Below, one piece after another: positions 1-5,069 of a stretch of 6,194 nucleotides of DNA. Below the pieces are notes generated by a model that was not told the origin of the DNA, did no database searches, and worked only from the letters and a program-made list of their open reading frames with translations. The position numbers and the translations under genes were made by a program. Position 1 is the first letter of the stretch. Every line of letters begins with the position of its first letter. Source of the DNA: DATJZH01 sp035499215 (lineage in GTDB: Bacteria; Actinomycetota; Actinomycetes; Streptosporangiales; Streptosporangiaceae); the NCBI GenBank assembly GCA_035499215.1, contig DATJZH010000128.1, positions 1 through 6,194 of the forward strand, written 5' to 3'.

Positions 1-137
1 TTGTCACGAGTGCGGTAGCCGGCGACGGCGAGGACGAGGCATTGCAGATTCCCGTCCCAGGAGTGATCGACGGCTGTGGCTGGACCACCACTGCTCGCCG
101 TGTCGAAGGCAAGACGGAGGGTAGCGGGGACCTGGGG
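1..137. other. Left-edge sequence with no callable gene
   Basis: This stretch lies downstream of the DUF3040 gene, which ends at 138. Frames are open on both strands, as expected at this GC content, but no translation resembles a family I recognise and none begins with a convincing ribosome binding site. It could be the 3' flank of a gene outside the window. I also see no hairpin followed by a T-run that would terminate the DUF3040 transcript. Confidence 0.4.
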
Positions 138-560
138 CTAGCGGTCGCCGTCCTGGCGATGCCGCCAGCGCTCCTCCAGTCGCTCGATCAGCCCGGATCC
201 CGCCTGCTTTCCGGACCGCCGGTTCGGGGCGGCACGCGGCTTCTTGCCGGAGCGCCGGTAATGGGCGGGAACGCGCCCGGTGGTGCTGCCGGTCATGCGC
301 CGGTAGCTGGTCACTGCCCACATGGTGCAGGCGAGCATGACCATGAAGCCCGCCACTGCGACCAGGGGGACGTTGATCGCGACCCCGGCGAGCAGGAGCC
401 CGATGCCGATCAGGAACCCAAGCGCCGCCGCGATGACCCGGCGCCTGTAGTGCACCCGCGGATCGGTTGCGCGTACGGAGCTGGCAAGCCGCGGGGCGTC
501 GGCGCGGAGCCCCTGCTCGATCTGCTCGAGCTGGCGCCTCTCATGTTCAGAGAGCGGCAC
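138..560 (-). CDS. DUF3040 family small membrane protein
   Basis: This 140-residue protein belongs to the DUF3040 family of short actinobacterial membrane proteins of unknown biochemical function. The N-terminus reads MPLSEHERRQLEQIEQGL, the family signature, and is followed by a charged helix with the DPR segment (residues 33-35). Two adjacent hydrophobic segments, about 42-62 and 65-84, should form a helical hairpin in the membrane. The tail (about 86-140) is basic, rich in Arg and Lys, and probably cytoplasmic. The GTG at 558-560 is chosen because the family starts exactly at this MPLSEHE motif and a strong GGAGG-type Shine-Dalgarno sits about 7 nt upstream. An in-frame GTG at 609-611 would add 17 residues that the family lacks. 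No partner gene is adjacent, so its role cannot be inferred from context. Confidence 0.9.
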   Translation of the reverse strand: MPLSEHERRQLEQIEQGLRADAPRLASSVRATDPRVHYRRRVIAAALGFLIGIGLLLAGVAINVPLVAVAGFMVMLACTMWAVTSYRRMTGSTTGRVPAHYRRSGKKPRAAPNRRSGKQAGSGLIERLEERWRHRQDGDR

Positions 561-564
561 GGTG

Positions 565-573
565 CCCCCTCCC
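565..573 (-). promoter_or_regulatory. Ribosome binding site deciding the DUF3040 start
   Basis: On the minus strand this reads GGGAGGGGG, with its GGAGG core about 7 nt before the GTG at 558-560. It is the best Shine-Dalgarno in the window. It favours that GTG over the in-frame ATG at 573-575, which overlaps the purine run itself, and over the GTG at 609-611. Confidence 0.8.
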
Positions 574-701
574 ATAGAACTCAGGCCGCGAACGCTCTCG
601 TTGACGTTCACCTCACGGCCCGGCTTCTATGTTCAGAGCGCGAGCGCGCCGCGGGATTTCGGCCAGACCCGTCCGAGGCTCCATATCCACCGGGAGTGAC
701 G

Positions 702-739
702 TTCTGCGCCTACAGAATACATCGCACCCGTGCGCAGAA
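702..739. repeat. Inverted repeat TTCTGCGC / GCGCAGAA
   Basis: Perfect 8-bp arms lie at 702-709 and 732-739, separated by 22 bp. The sequence is less GC-rich than its surroundings and lies about 140 bp upstream of the DUF3040 start. It could be an operator, a weak hairpin in a transcript, or the end of a mobile element. There is no T-run after either arm, so a terminator is unlikely. Confidence 0.4.
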
Positions 740-976
740 GAGACGCACGCCGTCGCCGGTAATGAGCGGTCATAGTCGCCGTTTCCCGCGGCGAGCCGTT
801 CCGCGATGGTCAGGGTGGTGATCGTCTGGTGATGGGTGGAATACGGCTCTCCTGTCGGTGCGTGGGTAGCTGACGGCGGCCGGTCGCCGGGAATGCTGTG
901 TGCTGGCGGGTGCCGCAGTGCAGCCGGGTACCCATTGGAAAGCTGGTCCGCCGGTCCGGTTCCCGGGGTGGTGACG

Positions 977-1002
977 CCGGCCTTTCTCCCGGCCGGAAAG
1001 GC
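977..1002. repeat. Two overlapping, mutually exclusive hairpins
   Basis: CCGGCC at 977-982 pairs with GGCCGG at 991-996 over an 8-nt loop. GCCTTTC at 980-986 pairs with GAAAGGC at 996-1002 over a 9-nt loop. The two stems share bases and cannot form together. No T-run follows on either strand and no gene is nearby, so this may be only a by-product of the base composition. Confidence 0.35.
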
Positions 1003-1078
1003 TGCCGCAGTCCCGTCCCGGCGTCAAGGCCCGCTGGCTCTTTCGGGGTGGCCTTCGGCCAGTCGTTGACCCCGGCCG

Positions 1079-1107
1079 GCTCCTGCGGCCAGAGCTCCTG
1101 CGGCCAG
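1079..1107. repeat. Short tandem repeat, 15-bp period
   Basis: GCTCCTGCGGCCAG occurs at 1079-1092 and again at 1094-1107, giving two copies with a 15-bp period. It lies about 35 bp left of the ISL3 transposase fragment and is not within a recognisable gene. It probably arose by replication slippage. Confidence 0.6.
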
Positions 1108-1141
1108 GCGGCGGTGCCGGGCGGAAGGCGGAAAGGAAGAG

Positions 1142-1282
1142 CAGGCCAATGGGGCCAGCTGGATCGCCTCGGTGGTGGCCGAGCGGGCACCTGCCGCGGC
1201 GCTGTGCACCGACCGGTTCCACGTCGTCTCCCGGGCCACCGAGACCCTGCATGCGGTCCGCCGGGAGGTGCGGCGGCGTGAC
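1142..1282 (+). pseudogene. Internal fragment of an ISL3-family transposase
   Basis: This plus-strand frame of about 47 codons contains NGASWIASVVAERAP, then CTDRFHVVSRATETL and VRREVRR. ISL3-type transposases (IS204/IS1165/IS1096 group) carry this block in their DDE domain: a WI...V..R.P segment, then C.D.FHVV, then AT..L..VRR. The Asp in TDRFHVV would correspond to a catalytic Asp of that domain. Both sides stop abruptly: upstream codons lack the expected ISL3 sequence, and by about 1283 the strand carries antisense of a different transposase. No start, N-terminal zinc finger or C-terminus is present. It is a non-functional remnant by length alone. The family assignment comes from motif recognition without a search. 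Confidence 0.65.
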
Positions 1283-1462
1283 CTGCGCCCGATGGCCCAT
1301 GGCGGCCAGCCGGCCCGCATGCGGCGCACGCCACGGTTCCCGGGCCACCGCGTGGACCGTCCGCATGACCGCGATGAGAGCGGCGTCGTCCTTCGACCGC
1401 TGGGACGGCTCCGCGGCCCGCCGCGCGTAGTAGCCGCACCGGGACACGCCCAGCTGGTGGCA
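1283..1462 (-). pseudogene. N-terminal fragment of an IS3-family transposase OrfB
   Basis: Reading leftward from 1462, the minus strand encodes CHQLGVSRCGYYARR, then KDDAALIAVMRTVHAVARE and AAMGHR. This matches the start of IS3 OrfB proteins, where a C..LGVSRSG.YAW segment is followed by a D..L...I..VH..SR..YGAPR block and a helix containing LG.R. The conserved YGAPR region is degraded here to PWRAPH, suggesting a small indel. The frame is closed by a stop codon just upstream (near 1475), and OrfA is absent. The DDE catalytic domain is missing, because the sequence switches to antisense of the ISL3 fragment near 1283. This is a dead remnant. The family call is confident for the first 40 residues and weaker after that. 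Confidence 0.7.
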
Positions 1463-1530
1463 GCCGCCCGCCGCCGGTCAGCGGTCCCGCCGCGGCTCCT
1501 TCGGCCGAGCGGGCGGGCTGGATGGGCTTG

Positions 1531-2412
1531 TCAGGGGGTGCATCCGCGCACGGATGAGGCGGTCTCGCGCAGGCCGCCGCGGGCCAGGAAGCCGGCGACG
1601 AGGGGCGCGAGCAGGCCCGGCCGGGCCAGCAGCTCGGCGTGGCCGCCGCTGTAGACATGCAGCCGCGCGCCGGGGAGCAGCGCGGCCAGGATCCTGGCGT
1701 TGACCAGCGGGATGATCGGGTCGTCGTCGCCCGCGAGCACCAGGGCGGGCTGGCGGATGAGCGGCAGGAACGGCAGCGAGGTCCATCCCAGCCCGGCGGC
1801 GTGCTGGTACAGGAAACCGCGGAGCGGTCCGGGGCGTGTCTGGCGAAGGATCCCGGAAATCGTTTCCGGGTCTGTTCTCGCGCTTCCCCCATACAGCTTT
1901 CCGGCGATCCGGCGGCCGTAATCCGCATCCAGGTACTGGCGCTGACTGAGCAGCTTCGCCAGGGCCAGCGGGTTGCCCGGCACCATTGTCTGCGGCCCGG
2001 TTCCCGTCGCGACCAGGACCAGCCGCCGGCATCGGCGCGGGCTGCACAGCGCGAACTGCTGGGCCAGCTCGCCGCCCCAGGAGTAGCCGAGGATGTCGGC
2101 GGCCGGGTAGCCGAGCTCGCCGAGCAGCCCGCGCAGCAGCCGGGCCAAGGTGGCGAACCGGTAGGGCAGTACGGGCGGCGGGGAGCCGCCCGCGCCGGGG
2201 ACGTCGAAGCGGATCACCTCGATCGCCGGGTCGAGCGCGTCGACGAACGGCTGGCAGACCTCCAGGCTGGTGCCGATGCCATTGGCCAGCAGCAGCGGAG
2301 GCCCCGTCCCTGTGCCGGGCCGGATCGCCACCCGCAGCGGCGTCCCGGACACAACGACCGTCCGGATGCCGGGCCGAGCCTGCGGCGGGATGCGGTCAGC
2401 GGCCGACGACAT
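1531..2412 (-). CDS. phaZ: PhaZ-like poly(3-hydroxyalkanoate) depolymerase (alpha/beta hydrolase)
   Basis: This 293-residue alpha/beta hydrolase closely resembles intracellular PhaZ depolymerases of medium-chain-length polyhydroxyalkanoates from Pseudomonas, which are about 280 residues. They hydrolyse the stored polyester at the granule to release 3-hydroxy acids. Shared landmarks in order: the oxyanion-hole segment ANGIGTSLE (43-51), FDVPGAGGS (69-77), PYRF (83-86), the nucleophile elbow GYSWGGELAQQFA (Ser111), VPGNP (144-148), AGLGWTS (206-212), AGDDDPIIPL (Asp231 the likely acid) and SGGHAELL (His258). The triad is intact and there is no signal peptide, fitting an intracellular enzyme. 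An in-frame TAG three codons upstream makes ATG 2410-2412 the first possible start, although its Shine-Dalgarno is weak. The start lies inside a small upstream ORF, so translation may be coupled. No PHA synthase or phasin gene is in the window. A general esterase or lipase activity is the alternative. Confidence 0.82.
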   Translation of the reverse strand: MSSAADRIPPQARPGIRTVVVSGTPLRVAIRPGTGTGPPLLLANGIGTSLEVCQPFVDALDPAIEVIRFDVPGAGGSPPPVLPYRFATLARLLRGLLGELGYPAADILGYSWGGELAQQFALCSPRRCRRLVLVATGTGPQTMVPGNPLALAKLLSQRQYLDADYGRRIAGKLYGGSARTDPETISGILRQTRPGPLRGFLYQHAAGLGWTSLPFLPLIRQPALVLAGDDDPIIPLVNARILAALLPGARLHVYSGGHAELLARPGLLAPLVAGFLARGGLRETASSVRGCTP

Positions 2413-2506
2413 GGCTGCCTACCGCTGGCGCCGTGGTGCTGAGCACGGACGGTGCGGCGTTCGCCGCATCGGTCAACCGGCCGATGTCGCGGGCTGGCAG
2501 GTACAT
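2396..2506 (-). pseudogene. Leader ORF; probable N-terminal stub of an Acg-type nitroreductase
   Basis: This 36-codon ORF begins at an ATG with a good GAGG Shine-Dalgarno (2513-2516), better than that of the hydrolase it overlaps by 17 nt. Its first 21 residues, MYLPARDIGRLTDAANAAPSV, fit the N-terminus of Acg-family FMN nitroreductases, in which an L..A..AAPS.HNTQPW block follows a short LP...I start. After APSV the match fails: the expected HNTQPWRF becomes LSTTAPAV and the frame stops soon after, so nothing resembling the flavin-binding body remains. The simplest reading is a gene truncated by deletion, leaving its promoter and start in front of the depolymerase. Alternatively it is a functional leader peptide whose translation delivers ribosomes to the next start. 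The homology rests on few residues. Confidence 0.5.
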
Positions 2507-2510
2507 GACA

Positions 2511-2516
2511 CACCTC
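2511..2516 (-). promoter_or_regulatory. Ribosome binding site of the leader ORF
   Basis: The minus strand reads GAGGTG, with its GAGG core about 6 nt before the ATG at 2504-2506. Its quality suggests that the short ORF is, or recently was, a genuine translation start. The depolymerase start 94 nt downstream has no comparable site. Confidence 0.6.
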
Positions 2517-2562
2517 GTTCGACTCGGCTTCCAGGCTGACGCCGCGACCAGCGGCAAGGCGA

Positions 2563-2576
2563 GGGTCCTTAGTCCC
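2563..2576 (-). promoter_or_regulatory. DosR/DevR-like palindrome upstream of the leader ORF and phaZ
   Basis: On the minus strand this reads GGGACTAAGGACCC. The DosR (DevR) binding consensus is GGGACTWWAGTCCC, and this site matches 12 of 14 positions, with the first half-site perfect. It ends 56 bp upstream of the leader ATG, a spacing that would put it near the -35 region of a transcript starting 15-25 nt before that codon. The adjacent Acg-like stub supports the reading, because Acg-type nitroreductases are classic members of the DosR hypoxia/dormancy regulon in mycobacteria. No regulator gene is in the window, so activity is inferred. Confidence 0.45.
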
Positions 2577-2608
2577 CGGTGACCGGGATCGCTGGTCGCC
2601 GACCGGGG
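2574..2608. repeat. Inverted and direct GACCGGG repeats beside the DosR-like box
   Basis: CCCCGGT at 2574-2580 is the inverse of ACCGGGG at 2602-2608, 21 bp apart. Nested in it, CCGGTGACCGG (2576-2586) is a perfect 5-1-5 palindrome. GACCGGG occurs as a direct repeat at 2581-2587 and 2601-2607, exactly 20 bp (two helical turns) apart. The cluster abuts and slightly overlaps the DosR-like site, so it may be a second operator. High GC makes such repeats easier to obtain by chance. Confidence 0.4.
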
Positions 2609-3069
2609 CAACGGCGGGGTGTCAGCGAATCGACCGCCTCCGTAGCCGGCCGGCCGAGGCATGAGCCGCAGTTGTGCGTCAAGGACGCATGATGGAACTG
2701 GCCGAGCGGCTAGCGCGGCCTGTGCCCGGCAGTTCCTCCGGGCGCGGCAGCGCCGCCGGAAACCGTGCGAAACCTGCCCAGGACGCCGCTGGCCACCATC
2801 GAAGCGTCGCGGATGGCCAGCGCGACACACACGGACTCTGCGGCGGCCGCGCCCGGCACATCCCCTGCGGCGGACGACGTACTGCGTCAGCGGGTACCCA
2901 CAGGCGCTGAGCCCCGGAATGTGCTGGGCCCGTCATGCATTGCCGGTCAGCCCATCACGGTCCATCCGAGGCGTCCCGGAACACAGAGCCCAAGGTCTCA
3001 TGAACAGCGATCGAGCAGCAAGAACTGCAGAGTGACTCCAGCTCGGGGCGATCCAGCGAGCACCCTGCG
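2609..3069. other. Gene-free stretch between the PHA depolymerase and the propeller
   Basis: About 460 bp contain no gene I recognise. Open frames on both strands (for example plus-strand frames starting near 2661, 2674 and 2765) give Arg/Pro/Ala/Ser-rich translations with no family motif or membrane segment. The longest runs antisense into the propeller gene. The part from about 2900 to 3060 is noticeably less GC-rich, consistent with non-coding DNA. I find no terminator hairpin with a T-run for the propeller transcript. The stretch may contain decayed genes. Confidence 0.4.
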
Positions 3070-3070
3070 G

Positions 3071-3110
3071 GTCAGGGGATGTCGTTGCTGGTCAGGGGAT
3101 GTCGTTGATG
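3071..3110. repeat. 20-bp tandem duplication over the propeller stop codon
   Basis: GTCAGGGGATGTCGTTGCTG (3071-3090) is followed directly by GTCAGGGGATGTCGTTGATG (3091-3110), 19 of 20 identical. The right copy encodes the last residues, INDIP, and the stop codon. The left copy lies just past the stop. Since 20 is not a multiple of 3, the duplication does not extend the reading frame. It looks like a recent slippage event that left the protein intact. Confidence 0.9.
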
Positions 3111-4828
3111 CTGACAGCCTCCAGCCTTCCCGAGCCCCTGTCGGTGACCAGCAGGGTCTTGCCGCCCTCCAGGTCGGTCTGGTTGAACTCGTGCGGCTGC
3201 CTGCCTGTGGGAATCGACCCCACCAGAGCCAGCTTCCCAGCCCCGGCCAGCGCCTTCCTGGTGTTGACGACCATCAGACTGGGCGGGGAGCCGGAGTTCG
3301 CGACGACGATCTGCGCGCCGCTCTTGATGAACTTCTCGCCGATCGGATTCGGGCCCACGGGTACGTTCGCGATCAGCGGGTGCGCGCGATCCGCCCGCAG
3401 CCAGGCGGCATTGAAGGCGAGCAGCGCGTTGCTCTGTTGCGCGGTGACCCACACGACGCGGCCGTCCGGTGAGGTCACCACCCGCGACGGCCGGCATCCG
3501 GCAAGGGCCGTCGCGAGGACCGCCGTGCCCTGCTGGGTGCGGGTCTCCGCGCGTTTCATGCTGACGACGCTGACCGTTCCCTCCGACGGGCTCTTGTCAG
3601 TGGCACGTTGCCAGCTCGTCACGTACAGCAGGTCGCCGAACTGGGCAACGCCCACCGGCTGGCTATCGAGCGGCACGAAGCCGTCGAAGGCATACCCGCG
3701 AAAACCGCTCTTGGTGATCTTCACGTCGAAGACCGCCATGTTGCTACTGCCCTGCAGTGTCACGAAGGCGTACTTGTCATCGGGCGAGATCGCGACCTGG
3801 ACAGCCCCTGTGCCCTTACTGTCCAGGTCCCCCAGGAACGGGTTCGCGGCGTTGTCCCTGGCTTTCGGAATGCTGATCACGTCGGCCCCGTCGCCGCTGG
3901 CAACAAACAGGTAGCGGCCGTCCTTGGTGATGGCCTCCCCTTTCTTCGGCGCGCCAGGAACCTGAATGTTCCTGAAAAGCGTGGGGTCGGAGCCATTGTT
4001 GGTGAGCATCACCACCGAATTCTCGGCCGACACGAACGAGAACTGCGAGGATTGGCGGCCGAGGCCCACCACGACCGCAAACGGCATGCCGTCGACGGCC
4101 ACGTACTTGGGGTGGACCCCGGCCAGAACACGCGTGGTGGCTGTCTTGGTCGTGCAGCGGGGAACCGCGAGCGCCGTGCCGGCAGGGCCTGATCCGCTGG
4201 CTGATCCGGGCCGCACCAGCAGGAAGGTACCGCCGCCGGCGATGACGAGGACCGCGGCGGCCGCCGCGGCCGCCGTTCCGCGCGAGCGGTGCCGAGGTCT
4301 GGTCGGCCGACCGCCATCCGGGCCACCGTCGCCCGTGGCGGCCTCTACCCGATTGCCACGCTGAAGGTCGTGCCTCACGCCCGGCTTGCGCCGCAGCCCC
4401 TTCAGTGCAAAGGGCCAACGACTGGCCCGGATATCTCCGCGTGCTGGTGCGTCTTCGGGGATGGCTGCGTCGTGGGGCGGGCCGGGCCGGACGCGTTCGG
4501 GCGCCGCGGGTGCTGCCTTGGGGTGTGCGGTCGCAGTAGCGTCAGCGCCAGGCGGGGGTCTGGGGTCGAGGCATGAGCGCGCGTGGATGACGGCCGAGTC
4601 GCCGTCGACGGCATGCTCGCCGACGGCGCTGGCATCCACTGCTATCACAAGCTCGTCGCTTACCGGCCGGGTCCGCGGCGGGCTTGCCTCGGTCGCCGCC
4701 AGCACATTGAGCGTCCCGCCGCCGACGTTATCCCGCCGGACTCTCCGTTCGGGCGCGCGGCCGTGCAGGGACAACCGCCCGAGATCGGTGATGGCGGCCG
4801 ATAACTGCGCGGACCTGGTCATCTTCAT
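3092..4828 (-). CDS. Membrane-anchored YVTN-type seven-bladed beta-propeller protein
   Basis: From ATG 4826-4828 this is 578 residues. Residues 1-180 are Pro/Ala/Arg-rich and unrecognised, 185-206 (Ala/Val/Leu/Ile-rich) form one membrane helix, and from about 240 to the C-terminus the protein is a repeat domain. Seven repeats can be aligned, near residues 247-285, 297-326, 341-369, 390-425, 447-476, 493-527 and 543-575. Each ends in a strand such as YLFVASGDG, YAFVTLQGSSN, LLYVTSW, VWVTAQQSN or LLVTDRGSG, after a SPDG/SPDD-like turn in several. This is the YVTN/lactonase-like propeller pattern. With basic residues before the helix, the propeller should face outside the cell. Ligand or enzymatic activity cannot be assigned. 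The start is uncertain: ATG 4820-4822 is two codons later, and GTG 4376-4378 would give 428 residues with a short cytoplasmic tail. The upstream promoter excludes starts before about 4858. A rare TTA leucine codon lies at 4802-4804, near the proposed start. Confidence 0.82.
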   Translation of the reverse strand: MKMTRSAQLSAAITDLGRLSLHGRAPERRVRRDNVGGGTLNVLAATEASPPRTRPVSDELVIAVDASAVGEHAVDGDSAVIHARSCLDPRPPPGADATATAHPKAAPAAPERVRPGPPHDAAIPEDAPARGDIRASRWPFALKGLRRKPGVRHDLQRGNRVEAATGDGGPDGGRPTRPRHRSRGTAAAAAAAVLVIAGGGTFLLVRPGSASGSGPAGTALAVPRCTTKTATTRVLAGVHPKYVAVDGMPFAVVVGLGRQSSQFSFVSAENSVVMLTNNGSDPTLFRNIQVPGAPKKGEAITKDGRYLFVASGDGADVISIPKARDNAANPFLGDLDSKGTGAVQVAISPDDKYAFVTLQGSSNMAVFDVKITKSGFRGYAFDGFVPLDSQPVGVAQFGDLLYVTSWQRATDKSPSEGTVSVVSMKRAETRTQQGTAVLATALAGCRPSRVVTSPDGRVVWVTAQQSNALLAFNAAWLRADRAHPLIANVPVGPNPIGEKFIKSGAQIVVANSGSPPSLMVVNTRKALAGAGKLALVGSIPTGRQPHEFNQTDLEGGKTLLVTDRGSGRLEAVSINDIP

Positions 4829-4864
4829 GTCAGCCCACTTGCTCCGCAGCCCCAGTAGTACCCC

Positions 4865-4894
4865 ATTACACGTGGCCAGGGCAGATACTGTCAA
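4865..4894 (-). promoter_or_regulatory. Near-consensus vegetative (SigA/HrdB-type) promoter of the propeller gene
   Basis: On the minus strand a perfect -35 hexamer TTGACA (4889-4894) is followed after 18 bp by TGTAAT (4865-4870), five of six bases of the -10 consensus. Transcription would start near 4858, leaving about 30 nt before the ATG at 4828. A match this good by chance is unlikely in such GC-rich DNA. The palindrome CACGTG (4869-4874) overlaps the -10 edge and could host a repressor, but that is speculation. Confidence 0.75.
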
Positions 4895-4923
4895 AACGGT
4901 TTCCGCTGTTGGTCGCCGCCGGC

Positions 4924-4948
4924 GCGGATCGGCCGGAGCCTGATCCGC
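4924..4948. repeat. Inverted repeat GCGGATC / GATCCGC upstream of the propeller promoter
   Basis: Perfect 7-bp arms at 4924-4930 and 4942-4948 flank an 11-bp spacer. The repeat sits 30 bp upstream of the -35 hexamer of the propeller promoter and downstream of the mannosyltransferase stop codon. It may be a regulator site or part of a terminator for the upstream gene. No U-run follows in the minus-strand transcript. Confidence 0.45.
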
Positions 4949-4967
4949 AGCTCGCGCTGGGTGGCCA

Positions 4968-4982
4968 GTGCCCCGCGGGCAC
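4968..4982 (-). terminator. Possible hairpin downstream of the mannosyltransferase gene
   Basis: In the minus-strand transcript GTGCCC pairs perfectly with GGGCAC around a 3-nt loop, about 90 nt after the stop codon at 5070. No U-run follows. Actinobacterial terminators often lack one, so this could be an intrinsic terminator separating the transcript from the propeller gene, which has its own promoter. The evidence is structural only. Confidence 0.3.
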
Positions 4983-5069
4983 ATCGCGAAGCGAGCTCGC
5001 AGATGCCGCATTGGGCGCCGGCGGAAGGTGGCCGACGGGAACCCTCTAGCTGGCCCGGCTGCTGCGCCT

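Larger units (their letters stand above)
574..1141. other. Gene-free stretch between DUF3040 and the IS scar
   Basis: About 570 bp hold no gene I can support. Long open frames cross it on both strands, but their translations are low-complexity Pro/Arg/Ala/Ser strings typical of antisense reading in GC-rich DNA. The region carries an 8-bp inverted repeat (702-739), overlapping hairpins (977-1002) and a short tandem repeat (1079-1107), described separately. The promoter of the DUF3040 gene should lie in the first 200 bp, but I find no convincing -35/-10 pair. Some of this may be decayed mobile-element DNA continuous with the transposase pieces to the right. Confidence 0.45.

Noticed and set aside
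601..636. TTGACG followed by TCTATG on the plus strand as a promoter
   Set aside because: The spacer is 19 bp, the -10 match is poor and no plus-strand gene follows.
42..821. 259-codon open frame on the plus strand
   Set aside because: It runs antisense through the whole DUF3040 gene, and its translation is a Pro/Gly/Arg/His-rich string with no domain. It is a shadow produced by high GC.
810..1928. 372-codon open frame on the minus strand
   Set aside because: It is out of frame with the clear hydrolase over its first part and then crosses two transposase fragments. The translation is low-complexity and has no Shine-Dalgarno.
2661..2800. Possible CGNR-type zinc finger remnant (CARQFLRARQRRRKPC in one frame, AAGNRAK in another)
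   Set aside because: The pieces are in different frames, the cysteine spacing is wrong and no upstream domain is present. It is probably chance.
2765..3472. 235-codon plus-strand frame starting with GTG
   Set aside because: More than half is antisense to the propeller gene and the unique part matches no family. Codon choice shows no coding bias in the less GC-rich part.
4829..5011. Extending the propeller gene to an ATG at 5011
   Set aside because: The near-consensus promoter at 4865-4894 lies inside that extension and the added residues look non-coding, so the gene must begin at or after 4828.
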